In this document: positions 6,319 through 13,237 of the stretch, piece after piece
How positions within the stretch are numbered: the stretch's first letter is position 1
How the letters are laid out: each line of letters opens with the position of its first letter
Assembly (NCBI GenBank): GCA_018898235.1
Contig: JAHIJU010000041.1
Coordinates: forward strand, 1 to 13,258
Reading direction: 5' to 3'
From: Actinomycetota bacterium
GTDB lineage: Bacteria > Actinomycetota > Actinomycetes > Actinomycetales > Cellulomonadaceae
Length of the DNA: 13,258 nt
Translations under genes and position numbers: made by a program
Notes under the pieces: generated by a model
What the model was told of the DNA's origin: nothing
Databases searched by the model: none
What the model saw: the letters and a program-made list of their open reading frames with translations, nothing else

Positions 6319-6348
6319 GTGACACCTCGCGGCCCTACGCGCTACTCT
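6319..6348 (+). promoter_or_regulatory. Promoter of the ilvBNC leader
   Basis: GTGACA (6319-6324) as -35 and TACTCT (6343-6348) as -10 are separated by 18 bp. Seven bases after the -10 comes the ATG of the leader peptide, so transcription probably starts at or next to this ATG and the leader would be translated from a leaderless message. The upstream bases show no Shine-Dalgarno, which agrees with this. Confidence 0.62.
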
Positions 6349-6355
6349 CGCCTGC

Positions 6356-6397
6356 ATGGCAGAGAAGTTCCTCGTACTTATCCGGCGCGCCGGCTGA
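6356..6397 (+). CDS. ilvB leader peptide (attenuation)
   Basis: This 13-residue open frame reads MAEKFLVLIRRAG. The FLVLI block contains Leu, Val, Leu and Ile codons in a row (CTC GTA CTT ATC); GTA and CTT are rare in high-G+C genomes and should make translation sensitive to charged tRNA. The codons after ATC are the 5' arm of the hairpin at 6384-6419, and an intrinsic terminator follows 24 bp after the stop codon. This is the classic layout of actinobacterial ilv leaders: a stalled ribosome under branched-chain amino-acid shortage would change RNA folding and let transcription pass into ilvBNC. Confidence 0.85.
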   Translation: MAEKFLVLIRRAG

Positions 6398-6419
6398 CCT
6401 CCAGGTCCGCCAGCGCGCC
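6384..6419 (+). promoter_or_regulatory. Leader (pause) hairpin of the ilvB attenuator
   Basis: GGCGCGC (6384-6390) pairs with GCGCGCC (6413-6419). Inside it GGC (6392-6394) pairs with GCC (6409-6411), and GACCT (6396-6400) with AGGTC (6403-6407). The 5' arm overlaps the last leader codons, so a ribosome stalled on the Leu/Val/Ile codons would prevent this hairpin from forming. I could not identify a convincing antiterminator pairing by eye. Confidence 0.6.
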
Positions 6420-6420
6420 C

Positions 6421-6460
6421 GCCCCTCGTCCAGCCCGGGTCCCGGGCCGAGGGGCTTTTT
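6421..6460 (+). terminator. Intrinsic terminator of the ilvB attenuator
   Basis: GCCCCTCG (6421-6428) pairs with CGAGGGGC (6448-6455), an inner GCCCGGG/CCCGGGC arm pair extends the stem, and TTTTT (6456-6460) follows. It lies between the leader peptide and the ilvB start codon, 75 bp upstream of ilvB, and so can only serve to reduce read-through into the operon. Confidence 0.88.
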
Positions 6461-6535
6461 CGTGTCCGGGCCCGATCACGCGGCGATGACGCCGCACCCG
6501 ATCCGATGCTTCCGCCAGTACCCCAGGAGTCCACG

Positions 6536-8377
6536 ATGGTTACCGGTCCTCATCCGGCACCGCCCCGGGGCGCACCTCGCGCCGCGGGTGCACCCGTGCC
6601 CAACCCGTCCGCGCACCGCGTCGCACCCGAGAAGATGACGGGTGCGCAGGCGATCGTCCGCTCCCTCGAGGAACTCGGCGTCGAGAACATCTTCGGCCTG
6701 CCGGGCGGCATGATCCTGCCGACCTACGACCCGCTCATGGACTCCACCAAGGTCCGCCACATCCTGGTGCGGCACGAGCAGGGCGCCGGCCACGCGGCCG
6801 AGGGTTACGCGCACGCCACCGGCAAGGTCGGCGTCGCGATCGTCACCTCCGGCCCCGGTGCCACCAACCTGGTCACCCCCCTGGCCAACGCCAACATGGA
6901 CTCGATCCCGATGGTCGCGATCACGGGGCAGGTGACGGCCTCGCTCATCGGTACCGATGCGTTCCAGGAGGCCGACATCGTCGGCGTCACGATGCCCGTG
7001 ACCAAGCACTCGATCCTGGTGAAGGACCCCGACGAGATCCCGTCGGCGATCGCTGCGGCCTTCCACATCGCCTCGACCGGCCGACCCGGCCCGGTCGTCG
7101 TCGACATCGCCAAGAGCGCCCAGGTGGCCTCCACGATGTTCACCTGGCCGCAGGATCTCGTCCTGCCCGGCTACCACCCGGTCACCAAGCCGCACGCCAA
7201 GCAGGTGCGTGAGGCAGCCCGGCTGCTGGCGACCGCGCGGCGGCCCGTCCTGCTGGTCGGTGGCGGCGTGATCCGCTCGGGTGCCTCGGCCCAGCTGCGC
7301 GCCCTCGTGGACGCCTCGGGCGCCGCGGTCACCACCACCCTGATGGCCCGCGGCGCGCTGCCGGACAGCCACCCGCAGCACCTCGGCATGCCCGGGATGC
7401 ACGGCACGGTGGCCGCCGTCGCGGCACTGCAGAAGGCCGACCTCATCGTCGCGCTGGGCAGCCGGTTCGACGACCGCGTCACTGGTCAGCTGTCGAGCTT
7501 CGCGCCGAACGCCGCCATCGTGCACGCCGACATCGACCCCGCCGAGATCGGCAAGAACAAGGCCGTCGACGTGCCGATCGTCGGCGATCTGCGCGAGGTG
7601 CTCGCCGATCTGCTGCCCGAGCTCGAGCGCGAGCACGCCCAGCACGGCAAACCGGACCTGGGGGCCTGGTGGCGTCAGCTGGACGCCTGGCGCGAGACGT
7701 TCCCGCTGGGCTACGACGAGCCGTCGGACGGGCTGCTCGCCCCGCAGTACGTCATCCAGCGGGTCGGTGAGCTGTCCGGACCCGAGGCGATCTACGTCGC
7801 CGGGGTCGGTCAGCATCAGATGTGGGCGGCTCAGTTCATCGACTACCAGCGCCCCCAGTCATGGATCAACTCGGCGGGTCTGGGCACCATGGGCTACGCG
7901 ATCCCGGCCGCCATGGGTGCGAAGGTCGGCGCACCGGACCGCACGGTCTGGGCGATCGACGGTGACGGCTGCTTCCAGATGACCAACCAGGAGCTGGCCA
8001 CCTGCACCATCAACGAGATCCCGATCAAGGTCGCGATCATCAACAACAGCTCGCTCGGCATGATCCGCCAGTGGCAGACGCTGTTCTACGAGTCGCGGTA
8101 CTCCAACAGCGATCTGCACACCGGGCACGGCACCGTGCGGGTGCCGGACTTCGTCAAGCTGGCCGACGCCTACGGTGCGGTCGGCCTGCGCTGCGAGACC
8201 AAGGCCGATGTGGATGCCACGATCAAGCGTGCCCTGGAGATCGACGACCAGCCCGTGGTCGTGGACTTCACGGTCTCCCGCGACTCGATGGTGTGGCCGA
8301 TGGTGGCCGCCGGTGTGAGCAACGACGACATCAAGTACGCCCAGGGCATCAGCCCGGCGTGGGACCGGGAGGACTGA
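6536..8377 (+). CDS. ilvB: Acetohydroxyacid synthase, large catalytic subunit
   Basis: This 613-residue ThDP-dependent enzyme condenses two pyruvates, or pyruvate with 2-oxobutyrate, as the first common step of valine/leucine and isoleucine synthesis. The N-terminal ThDP domain shows FGLPGGMILP and the catalytic Glu81 in RHEQGAGHAAEGYA. The central FAD-binding domain includes ALGSRFDDRVTGQ. The C-terminal ThDP domain has the GDG...NN cofactor motif (476-478 and 503-504) and NSSLGMIRQWQ. A Pro/Ala-rich N-terminal extension of about 35 residues is usual in actinobacteria. The ATG at 6536 has AGGAG 6 nt upstream; the in-frame ATG at 6506 has no such site. One base separates its stop from ilvN. 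Expression should be controlled by the upstream attenuator. Confidence 0.97.
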   Translation: MVTGPHPAPPRGAPRAAGAPVPNPSAHRVAPEKMTGAQAIVRSLEELGVENIFGLPGGMILPTYDPLMDSTKVRHILVRHEQGAGHAAEGYAHATGKVGVAIVTSGPGATNLVTPLANANMDSIPMVAITGQVTASLIGTDAFQEADIVGVTMPVTKHSILVKDPDEIPSAIAAAFHIASTGRPGPVVVDIAKSAQVASTMFTWPQDLVLPGYHPVTKPHAKQVREAARLLATARRPVLLVGGGVIRSGASAQLRALVDASGAAVTTTLMARGALPDSHPQHLGMPGMHGTVAAVAALQKADLIVALGSRFDDRVTGQLSSFAPNAAIVHADIDPAEIGKNKAVDVPIVGDLREVLADLLPELEREHAQHGKPDLGAWWRQLDAWRETFPLGYDEPSDGLLAPQYVIQRVGELSGPEAIYVAGVGQHQMWAAQFIDYQRPQSWINSAGLGTMGYAIPAAMGAKVGAPDRTVWAIDGDGCFQMTNQELATCTINEIPIKVAIINNSSLGMIRQWQTLFYESRYSNSDLHTGHGTVRVPDFVKLADAYGAVGLRCETKADVDATIKRALEIDDQPVVVDFTVSRDSMVWPMVAAGVSNDDIKYAQGISPAWDRED

Positions 8378-8378
8378 G

Positions 8379-8903
8379 ATGAGCCGCCACACCTTGTCCG
8401 TGCTCGTCGAGAACAAGCCGGGTGTGCTCACCCGCGTCGCGGGGCTGTTCGCCCGCCGCTCGTTCAACATCCATTCCCTGGCCGTCGGCCCGACCGAGCA
8501 CGCCGAGATCTCCCGGATCACCGTGGTCGTCGACGTGGACGAGCTGCCGCTGGAGCAGGTCACCAAGCAGCTCAACAAGCTGATCAACGTGATCAAGATC
8601 GTCGAGCTGGAGGACGAGTCCTCGGTCCAGCGCGAGCTGCTGCTCGTCAAGGTGCGCGCCGACAGCGCCCAGCGCACCCACGTCCTCGAGGTGGTCCAGC
8701 TGTTCCGGGCCCACGTCGTGGATGTCGTGCCGGACGCCGTGGTCATCGAGGCCACCGGCGGCCCGGGCAAGCTCGAGGCCCTGCTCAACTCGCTGGAGCC
8801 GTTCGGCATCCGAGAGATCGTCCAGTCCGGCACCGTGGCCATCGGCCGCGGCGCCCGTTCCATCACCGACCGCGCTCTCGAGCGCGTGGGCCGCAGCGCC
8901 TAA
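8379..8903 (+). CDS. ilvN: Acetohydroxyacid synthase, small regulatory subunit
   Basis: This 174-residue regulatory partner of IlvB raises activity and confers feedback inhibition by valine. An ACT domain fills residues about 4-77 (LSVLVENKPGVLTRVAGLFARR, with FNIHSLAVGPTEH after it), and a C-terminal small-subunit domain runs from about 84 to 165. Length is normal for the family. The start is one base after the ilvB stop, and its GGGAGGA ribosome-binding site is inside the end of ilvB, which favours translational coupling and matched subunit amounts. Confidence 0.96.
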   Translation: MSRHTLSVLVENKPGVLTRVAGLFARRSFNIHSLAVGPTEHAEISRITVVVDVDELPLEQVTKQLNKLINVIKIVELEDESSVQRELLLVKVRADSAQRTHVLEVVQLFRAHVVDVVPDAVVIEATGGPGKLEALLNSLEPFGIREIVQSGTVAIGRGARSITDRALERVGRSA

Positions 8904-8925
8904 CCCAACCCGGAGGAGATCCACA

Positions 8926-9954
8926 GTGGCTGAGCTGTTCTACGACGACGACGCCGATCTGGCCGTCATCGCGTCCAAGAAGGTCGCCGTCATCGGTTAC
9001 GGCAGCCAGGGGCACGCGCACGCGCTCAACCTGCGCGATTCCGGTGTCGACGTCCGCGTCGGCCTGCGTCCCGGCTCCGCCTCACGCGAGAAGGCCGCCA
9101 ACCAGGGCCTGCGCGTGCTCGATGTGCCGGAGGCGGTGCGCGAGGCCGACGTGGTCGTGATCCTGGCACCCGACCAGAACCAGCGGCACCTGTACCGCGA
9201 CGACATCGAGCCGAACCTGCAGCCGGGCGCCGCCCTGGTCTTCGGGCACGGCTTCAACATCCGGTTCGGCTACATCAAGCCGGCGGCCGACCACGACGTC
9301 ATCATGGTGGCGCCCAAGGGCCCGGGGCACCTGGTGCGTCGCGAGTACGTCGCCGGTCGCGGTGTGCCGGTGATCGTCGCCGTCGAGCAGGACGCCTCGG
9401 GCGCCGCCTGGCCGCTCGTGCTGTCCTACGCCAAGGCGATCGGTGGGCTCCGCGCCGCGGGCATCAAGACCACGTTCACCGAGGAGACCGAGACCGACCT
9501 GTTCGGTGAGCAGTCGGTGCTCTGCGGCGGTGTCTCCCAGCTCATCCAGTACGGGTTCGAGACGCTCACCGAGGCCGGCTACCAGCCCGAGGTCGCGTAC
9601 TTCGAGGTGCTGCACGAGCTCAAGCTGATCGTCGACCTCATCAACGAGGGCGGCATCACCAAGCAGCGCTGGTCGGTCTCCGACACGGCCGAGTACGGCG
9701 ACTACGTGTCCGGCCCGCGGGTCATCACGCCCGATGTGAAGGCGAACATGAAGGAGGTCCTCACGGACATCCAGACCGGCGCCTTCGCCGAGCGCTTCAT
9801 CGCCGACCAGGACGCCGGCGCCCCGGAGTTCACGGCGCTGCGTGAGAAGGGTCAGAACCACCCGATCGAGCCGGTCGGCCGCGAGCTGCGCAAGCTGTTC
9901 GCCTGGGTCAAGCCGGCCGACTCGGACTACTCGGAAGGCAGCGCCGGCCGCTGA
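8926..9954 (+). CDS. ilvC: Ketol-acid reductoisomerase (class I)
   Basis: This 342-residue NADPH-dependent enzyme isomerises and reduces acetolactate and acetohydroxybutyrate to the dihydroxy acids, the second step shared by valine, leucine and isoleucine synthesis. The nucleotide-binding GYGSQG is at 24-29, and the following loop LRPGSAS has the Arg and Ser residues expected for NADPH. Magnesium ligands are in place as D191 and E195 (TDLFGEQ) and E227 and E231 (FEVLHELK). The length is that of the short class I form. The GTG start at 8926 has a near-perfect GGAGGAG 7 nt upstream; the frame upstream of it overlaps ilvN and is not coding. It is 22 bp after ilvN and so in the same operon. Confidence 0.97.
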   Translation: MAELFYDDDADLAVIASKKVAVIGYGSQGHAHALNLRDSGVDVRVGLRPGSASREKAANQGLRVLDVPEAVREADVVVILAPDQNQRHLYRDDIEPNLQPGAALVFGHGFNIRFGYIKPAADHDVIMVAPKGPGHLVRREYVAGRGVPVIVAVEQDASGAAWPLVLSYAKAIGGLRAAGIKTTFTEETETDLFGEQSVLCGGVSQLIQYGFETLTEAGYQPEVAYFEVLHELKLIVDLINEGGITKQRWSVSDTAEYGDYVSGPRVITPDVKANMKEVLTDIQTGAFAERFIADQDAGAPEFTALREKGQNHPIEPVGRELRKLFAWVKPADSDYSEGSAGR

Positions 9955-9963
9955 GCCGGACGG

Positions 9964-9984
9964 GACCCGCCCGCTGGGCGGGTC
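9964..9984 (+). terminator. Hairpin just after ilvC
   Basis: GACCCGCCC (9964-9972) and GGGCGGGTC (9976-9984) form a perfect 9-bp stem with a GCT loop, 9 bp after the ilvC stop. There is no T-tract. It is probably the first element of the end of the ilvBNC operon. Confidence 0.6.
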
Positions 9985-10017
9985 TGCCACGCAGCCGATC
10001 GGGCCGAGTCGCTCGGT

Positions 10018-10057
10018 CACGCAGGCCCGGGACGGAACCCCGTCCCGGGCCTGCGTG
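10018..10057. terminator. 18-bp perfect inverted repeat between ilvC and the ASCH gene
   Basis: Arms 10018-10035 and 10040-10057 are exact complements around an AACC loop. They are G+C-rich, without a T-tract, 63 bp after ilvC. Together with the hairpin at 9964-9984 it makes a tandem terminator zone, so the following gene probably needs its own promoter. Confidence 0.65.
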
Positions 10058-10097
10058 CACCCGGGCGGCCCAGCCCCCCGACTGGCACGATGGCGCC

Positions 10098-10613
10098 ATG
10101 AGCAACCAGGTGCAGGAACCCCGGGACCCCGTCGACGACGAGCTCGCCGCGCGGATCGTGGCCTTCTGGCGGGCCGGTCGCCAGCGGCTGGGCATGGGGG
10201 ACCTGACGCCTGTCATGGGCGAGGACGCCTCGGACTCCCTGGTCCCCCCGACGTGGACCTTCGCGGACGCCGACGCCGCCGTCGAGCAGATCCTCGCGGG
10301 CCGCAAGACCGCGACCAGTGCCGTGCTGTCCGATCTGACGGAGCTCGGCTCCGAGGGGGTCCCTGCGCGGGGCGATGTGGCGATCGTGCTGGACTCGCGG
10401 GCCGAGCCGAGGGCCCTCGTGCGCGCCGAGCAGGTGCGCACCGTGCGGGTCGATGAGGTGGACGAGGCGCACGCGGGCGCCGAGCTCGCCATGGAGCCGT
10501 CGTCGGCCGCGCTGGCCGCCTGGCACGAGCACAACGACGCCGGTGCGGACGATCCGGCGGCCCAGGTGCTGCTCGAGCGGTTCACGCTGGTGCACCCGAG
10601 TCCGACCGCCTGA
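10098..10613 (+). CDS. ASCH-domain protein
   Basis: This 171-residue protein of unknown function is probably cytoplasmic. Residues about 50-165 match the ASCH fold (a PUA-like, putative RNA-binding domain): TWTFADADAAVEQILAGRKTAT, with the GRKTAT loop at 68-73, then GDVAIVLDSRAEPRALVRAEQV, and a WHEH helix near 142. A helical N-terminal part (15-35) is usual in this subgroup. The family's acidic EGD-S-x-x-x-W segment is altered here (ELAMEPSSAALAAW). No Shine-Dalgarno precedes the ATG. CACGAT at 10086-10091 could be a -10 element giving a leaderless message. It stands between ilvC and leuB and has no evident role in amino-acid synthesis. Some ASCH proteins hydrolyse modified cytidines; I cannot tell whether this one is an enzyme. 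Confidence 0.82.
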   Translation: MSNQVQEPRDPVDDELAARIVAFWRAGRQRLGMGDLTPVMGEDASDSLVPPTWTFADADAAVEQILAGRKTATSAVLSDLTELGSEGVPARGDVAIVLDSRAEPRALVRAEQVRTVRVDEVDEAHAGAELAMEPSSAALAAWHEHNDAGADDPAAQVLLERFTLVHPSPTA

Positions 10614-10690
10614 ACCCGCCGGGCCTCGCCCCTGCTGCACCGTCGACGTCCGACTGATGAGATCTGTGTCCCGAGGCGTGGGACGGGCGC

Positions 10691-10696
10691 TAGGCT
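10691..10696 (+). promoter_or_regulatory. -10 element of leuB (leaderless start)
   Basis: TAGGCT lies exactly 7 bp before the leuB ATG at 10704, and there is no Shine-Dalgarno in that gap. Transcription would therefore start at the initiation codon. I see no good -35 at 17-18 bp spacing. Confidence 0.5.
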
Positions 10697-10703
10697 CCCG
10701 GAC

Positions 10704-11744
10704 ATGGGTGCGCAGCAGATCGACCTGGCAGTCATCGCCGGCGACGGCATCGGGACCGAGGTCGTGGAGCAGGGCCTGCTGGTCCTCGAGGCGGCGCTCG
10801 GCGACCGGACGCTGAGCACCACCCAGTTCGACCTCGGCGCCCGTCGGTGGCACGCGACGGGCGAGACCCTCACTGATGAGGACCTGGCCGCGATCCGCAC
10901 CCACGACGCGATCCTGCTGGGCGCGGTCGGAGACCCGGGGGTGCCCTCGGGCGTGCTCGAGCGCGGGCTGCTCCTCAAGCTGCGCTTCGCCCTCGACCAG
11001 TACGTCAATCTGCGTCCGTCCAAGCTGTACCCCGGCGTGACCTCCCCGCTGGCCGAGCCCGGCGAGGTCGACTTCGTCGTCGTGCGCGAGGGCACCGAGG
11101 GGCCGTACGTCGGCAACGGCGGTGCGATCCGCGTCGGCACCCCGCACGAGGTCGCCAACGAGGTGAGTGTCAACACCGCCTTCGGCGTCGAGCGGGTCGT
11201 GCGCGATGCCTTCTCCCGTGCCGCGGCGCGCCCGCGCAAGAAGCTGACCCTCGTGCACAAGCACAACGTCCTGGTGCATGCCGGGCACCTGTGGCGCCGG
11301 ACGGTCGAGGTGGTCAACGCCGAGTTCCCCGACGTGACCACCGACTACCTGCACGTGGATGCGGCGACCATCTTCATGGTCAAGGACCCGGCCCGGTTCG
11401 ACGTCATCGTCACCGACAACCTGTTCGGCGACATCATCACCGACCTGGCCGCGGCGATCACGGGGGGCATCGGCCTGGCCGCGTCGGGCAACGTGAACCC
11501 GGACCGGACCGCTCCGTCGATGTTCGAACCGGTGCACGGCTCGGCGCCCGACATCGCGGGCCAGGGCAAGGCCGACCCGACAGCCACCGTGCTCTCGGTC
11601 GCCCTGCTGCTCGAGCACCTCGGCCTGCCCGACGAGGCCGCGAGGGTCGAGGCGGCGGTGGCGGCCGACCTGGCCGAACGTGGCACCCGAGTACGGTCGA
11701 CGGCCGAGGTGGGCAAGGACCTGACGGCGCGCGTCGTCGGCTGA
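10704..11744 (+). CDS. leuB: 3-Isopropylmalate dehydrogenase
   Basis: This 346-residue enzyme oxidises and decarboxylates 3-isopropylmalate to 2-oxoisocaproate with NAD, the third step of the leucine branch. Many actinobacteria also use it for the citramalate route to isoleucine. Visible blocks are IAGDGIGTEV near the start, the substrate-binding arginine region LKLRFALDQYVNLRPSKLYPG (with one residue more on each side), REGTEGPYVGNGG, and the metal ligands D243 and D247 in DNLFGDIITD. The nucleotide-binding segment is EPVHGSAPDIAGQGKADPTA. Length and motifs fit the short actinobacterial LeuB. The ATG at 10704 has no ribosome-binding site but a -10 hexamer 7 bp upstream, suggesting leaderless expression. 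ilvE follows after 93 bp in the same direction. Confidence 0.95.
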   Translation: MGAQQIDLAVIAGDGIGTEVVEQGLLVLEAALGDRTLSTTQFDLGARRWHATGETLTDEDLAAIRTHDAILLGAVGDPGVPSGVLERGLLLKLRFALDQYVNLRPSKLYPGVTSPLAEPGEVDFVVVREGTEGPYVGNGGAIRVGTPHEVANEVSVNTAFGVERVVRDAFSRAAARPRKKLTLVHKHNVLVHAGHLWRRTVEVVNAEFPDVTTDYLHVDAATIFMVKDPARFDVIVTDNLFGDIITDLAAAITGGIGLAASGNVNPDRTAPSMFEPVHGSAPDIAGQGKADPTATVLSVALLLEHLGLPDEAARVEAAVAADLAERGTRVRSTAEVGKDLTARVVG

Positions 11745-11837
11745 TCCGCCCGCCCGTCGCCTCGCGACGAGCGTCGCTCACCTTGGCCGTCTCACCGGTA
11801 CCGTCATCGTTGACTCCAGGTGAAAGGCCCCAGAACC

Positions 11838-12941
11838 ATGAGCACCACCACGACCGCACCCACGGCCTTCGAGATCCACCGCACCGACCACCCGGTGCCC
11901 GATGCGGAACGCGCCGCCCTGCTGGCAGCACCGCGCTTCGGCACCGTCTTCACCGACCACATGGCCCGGATCACCTGGACCTCGGCCGACGGGTGGCAGA
12001 ACCGGCGTGTGGAGCCGTACGGCCCGCTCCAGCTGGACCCTGCCTGCGCGGTGCTGCACTACGCGCAGGAGATCTTCGAGGGGATGAAGGCGTACCCGCA
12101 CGCCGACGGCAGCATCTGGACGTTCCGGCCCGCGGCCAACGCCGCGCGGTTCGCACGGTCGGCTGCCCGGTTGGCGCTGCCGCAGCTGTCCGAGCAGGAC
12201 TTCCTCGACTCGCTCGCGGCGCTGCTGGCCGTCGACCGGGCCTGGGTGCCGGTGGGGGAGGAGATGAGCCTCTACCTGCGGCCGTTCATGTACGCCTCCG
12301 AGTCCTTCCTCGGCGTGCGCGCCTCGCAGGAGGTGGAGTACCTCGTCATCGCCTCACCCGTGGGCCCGTACTTCGCCAAGGGTGTGCAGCCGGTGTCCAT
12401 CTGGGTCGCGCAGGACTACCACCGCGCGGGTCCGGGGGGCACGGGGGCGGCCAAGTGCGGCGGCAACTACGCCGCGAGCCTGCTGCCGCAGACCGAGGCC
12501 TACGCCAAGGGCTGCGAGCAGGTGTGCTTCCTGGACGCGGCCACCAACACGTACCTGGAAGAGCTCGGCGGGATGAACGTCATGGTGGTGGACGCCGACG
12601 GCTCGGTGCGCACGCCGCCGACCTCGGGCGACATCCTCGAAGGGGTCACCCGCTCGTCCATCCTGCAACTGCTGACCGATGCCGGTCACGAGGTCCGCGA
12701 GGAGCCGATCGCCCTGGCCGACCTGCTCGCCCAGATCGGCTCCGGCCAGGTCGCGGAGGTGTTCGCCTGCGGCACGGCCGCGGTGATGACCCCGATCGGG
12801 CGGCTGGCGGGCGCCGACTTCGACGTCACCGTCAACGGCGGCCAGGCCGGTCCAGTCACGATGGCGATCCGCACCGAGCTCACCGACATCCAGTACGGCC
12901 GTCGCCCCGACCGCCACGGCTGGCTGCACCGCCTCGCCTGA
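11838..12941 (+). CDS. ilvE: Branched-chain amino acid aminotransferase
   Basis: This 367-residue class IV PLP enzyme carries out the last transamination that makes valine, leucine and isoleucine from their keto acids, with glutamate as donor. The early block FGTVFTDHM, then LHYAQEIFEGMKAY, the PLP lysine K206 in GAAKCGGNYAASLLPQ, YLEELGGMNVM and the phosphate-binding CGTAAVMTPIG mark the long bacterial/mitochondrial-like BCAT type. The ATG at 11838 is preceded by TGAAAGG about 10 nt upstream. A GTG at 11820 is in frame but overlaps that site, so the ATG is preferred. The gene may be co-transcribed with leuB (93 bp apart, no clear terminator between). A long inverted repeat follows 44 bp after the stop. 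Confidence 0.96.
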   Translation: MSTTTTAPTAFEIHRTDHPVPDAERAALLAAPRFGTVFTDHMARITWTSADGWQNRRVEPYGPLQLDPACAVLHYAQEIFEGMKAYPHADGSIWTFRPAANAARFARSAARLALPQLSEQDFLDSLAALLAVDRAWVPVGEEMSLYLRPFMYASESFLGVRASQEVEYLVIASPVGPYFAKGVQPVSIWVAQDYHRAGPGGTGAAKCGGNYAASLLPQTEAYAKGCEQVCFLDAATNTYLEELGGMNVMVVDADGSVRTPPTSGDILEGVTRSSILQLLTDAGHEVREEPIALADLLAQIGSGQVAEVFACGTAAVMTPIGRLAGADFDVTVNGGQAGPVTMAIRTELTDIQYGRRPDRHGWLHRLA

Positions 12942-12985
12942 CCGCCCTGACCGCCCGTTCCCCGTCCACCCCCGTTCTGCGTGTT

Positions 12986-13026
12986 CTCCGAGGCTGGGCA
13001 GGTTCGCAACCTGCCCAGCCTCGGAG
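12986..13026. terminator. 19-bp perfect inverted repeat after ilvE
   Basis: Arms 12986-13004 and 13008-13026 are exact complements around a CGC loop, 44 bp behind the ilvE stop. No T-tract follows. It probably ends the leuB-ilvE transcript before the separately controlled next gene. Confidence 0.7.
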
Positions 13027-13074
13027 TCGCGCTGTGCGGAGGCGCGGACGACGGGGCCGGGGGCCGGGATGGGC

Positions 13075-13103
13075 TGGGCAAGGGCGGCTTGGTGTGCCAC
13101 CAT
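13075..13103 (+). promoter_or_regulatory. Candidate promoter of the cimA leader
   Basis: TGGGCA (13075-13080) and CACCAT (13098-13103) are 17 bp apart, and the leader GTG begins 7 bp after the -10. The hexamers are only fair, but the geometry repeats that of the ilvB leader promoter and again implies a leaderless leader peptide. Confidence 0.4.
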
Positions 13104-13110
13104 TCACGAC

Positions 13111-13146
13111 GTGACCTCCACCACCTCGGCGATCATCATCGTGTAG
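13111..13146 (+). CDS. Ile/Val leader peptide upstream of cimA (attenuation)
   Basis: This 11-residue open frame reads MTSTTSAIIIV (GTG start), with three consecutive ATC codons and a GTG just before the TAG stop. No Shine-Dalgarno precedes it. The TAG overlaps the 5' arm of a 9-bp hairpin (13146-13173), and an intrinsic terminator follows at 13174-13202. This matches the logic of amino-acid attenuators: isoleucine shortage would stall ribosomes on the Ile run. The amino-acid bias fits a downstream gene of isoleucine synthesis. Confidence 0.75.
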   Translation: MTSTTSAIIIV

Positions 13147-13173
13147 CGCGTCGGCCGCACTCGCCCGACGCGC
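13146..13173 (+). promoter_or_regulatory. Leader (pause) hairpin of the cimA attenuator
   Basis: GCGCGTCGG (13146-13154) pairs perfectly with CCGACGCGC (13165-13173) around a 10-nt loop. It starts at the leader stop codon, the same placement as the corresponding hairpin of the ilvB leader, so a ribosome on the Ile/Val codons would disturb it. Confidence 0.65.
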
Positions 13174-13202
13174 AGACCTCCCGCACCCCGGGGGGTCTTT
13201 TT
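13174..13202 (+). terminator. Intrinsic terminator of the cimA attenuator
   Basis: AGACCTCCCG (13174-13183) pairs with CGGGGGGTCT (13189-13198) through ten base pairs including one G-U, around a CACCC loop. The T run 13198-13202 follows. It lies 36 bp upstream of the next start codon and after the leader peptide. Confidence 0.85.
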
Positions 13203-13237
13203 GTTGGTCCTGCACCCCTTGCGAAGGAAGTCCAGCC

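Noticed and set aside
6382..6393. The 12-bp palindrome CCGGCGCGCCGG as an operator
   Set aside because: It falls inside the leader peptide codons and is accounted for by the arms of the attenuator hairpin.
6476..7816. Long minus-strand open frame opposite ilvB
   Set aside because: It is antisense to a textbook acetohydroxyacid synthase with all cofactor motifs; the translation has biased composition and no recognisable domain.
11291..13114. A 607-codon plus-strand open frame crossing leuB and ilvE
   Set aside because: It is an off-frame shadow of two clearly recognised enzymes, its translation is Arg/Gly/Pro-rich without motifs, and it runs through the ilvE terminator repeat.
13027..13237. 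A T-box or other tRNA-binding riboswitch upstream of the last gene
   Set aside because: No T-box-like conserved sequence or specifier-loop layout is visible; the short Ile/Val frame followed by a pause hairpin and terminator explains the region better.
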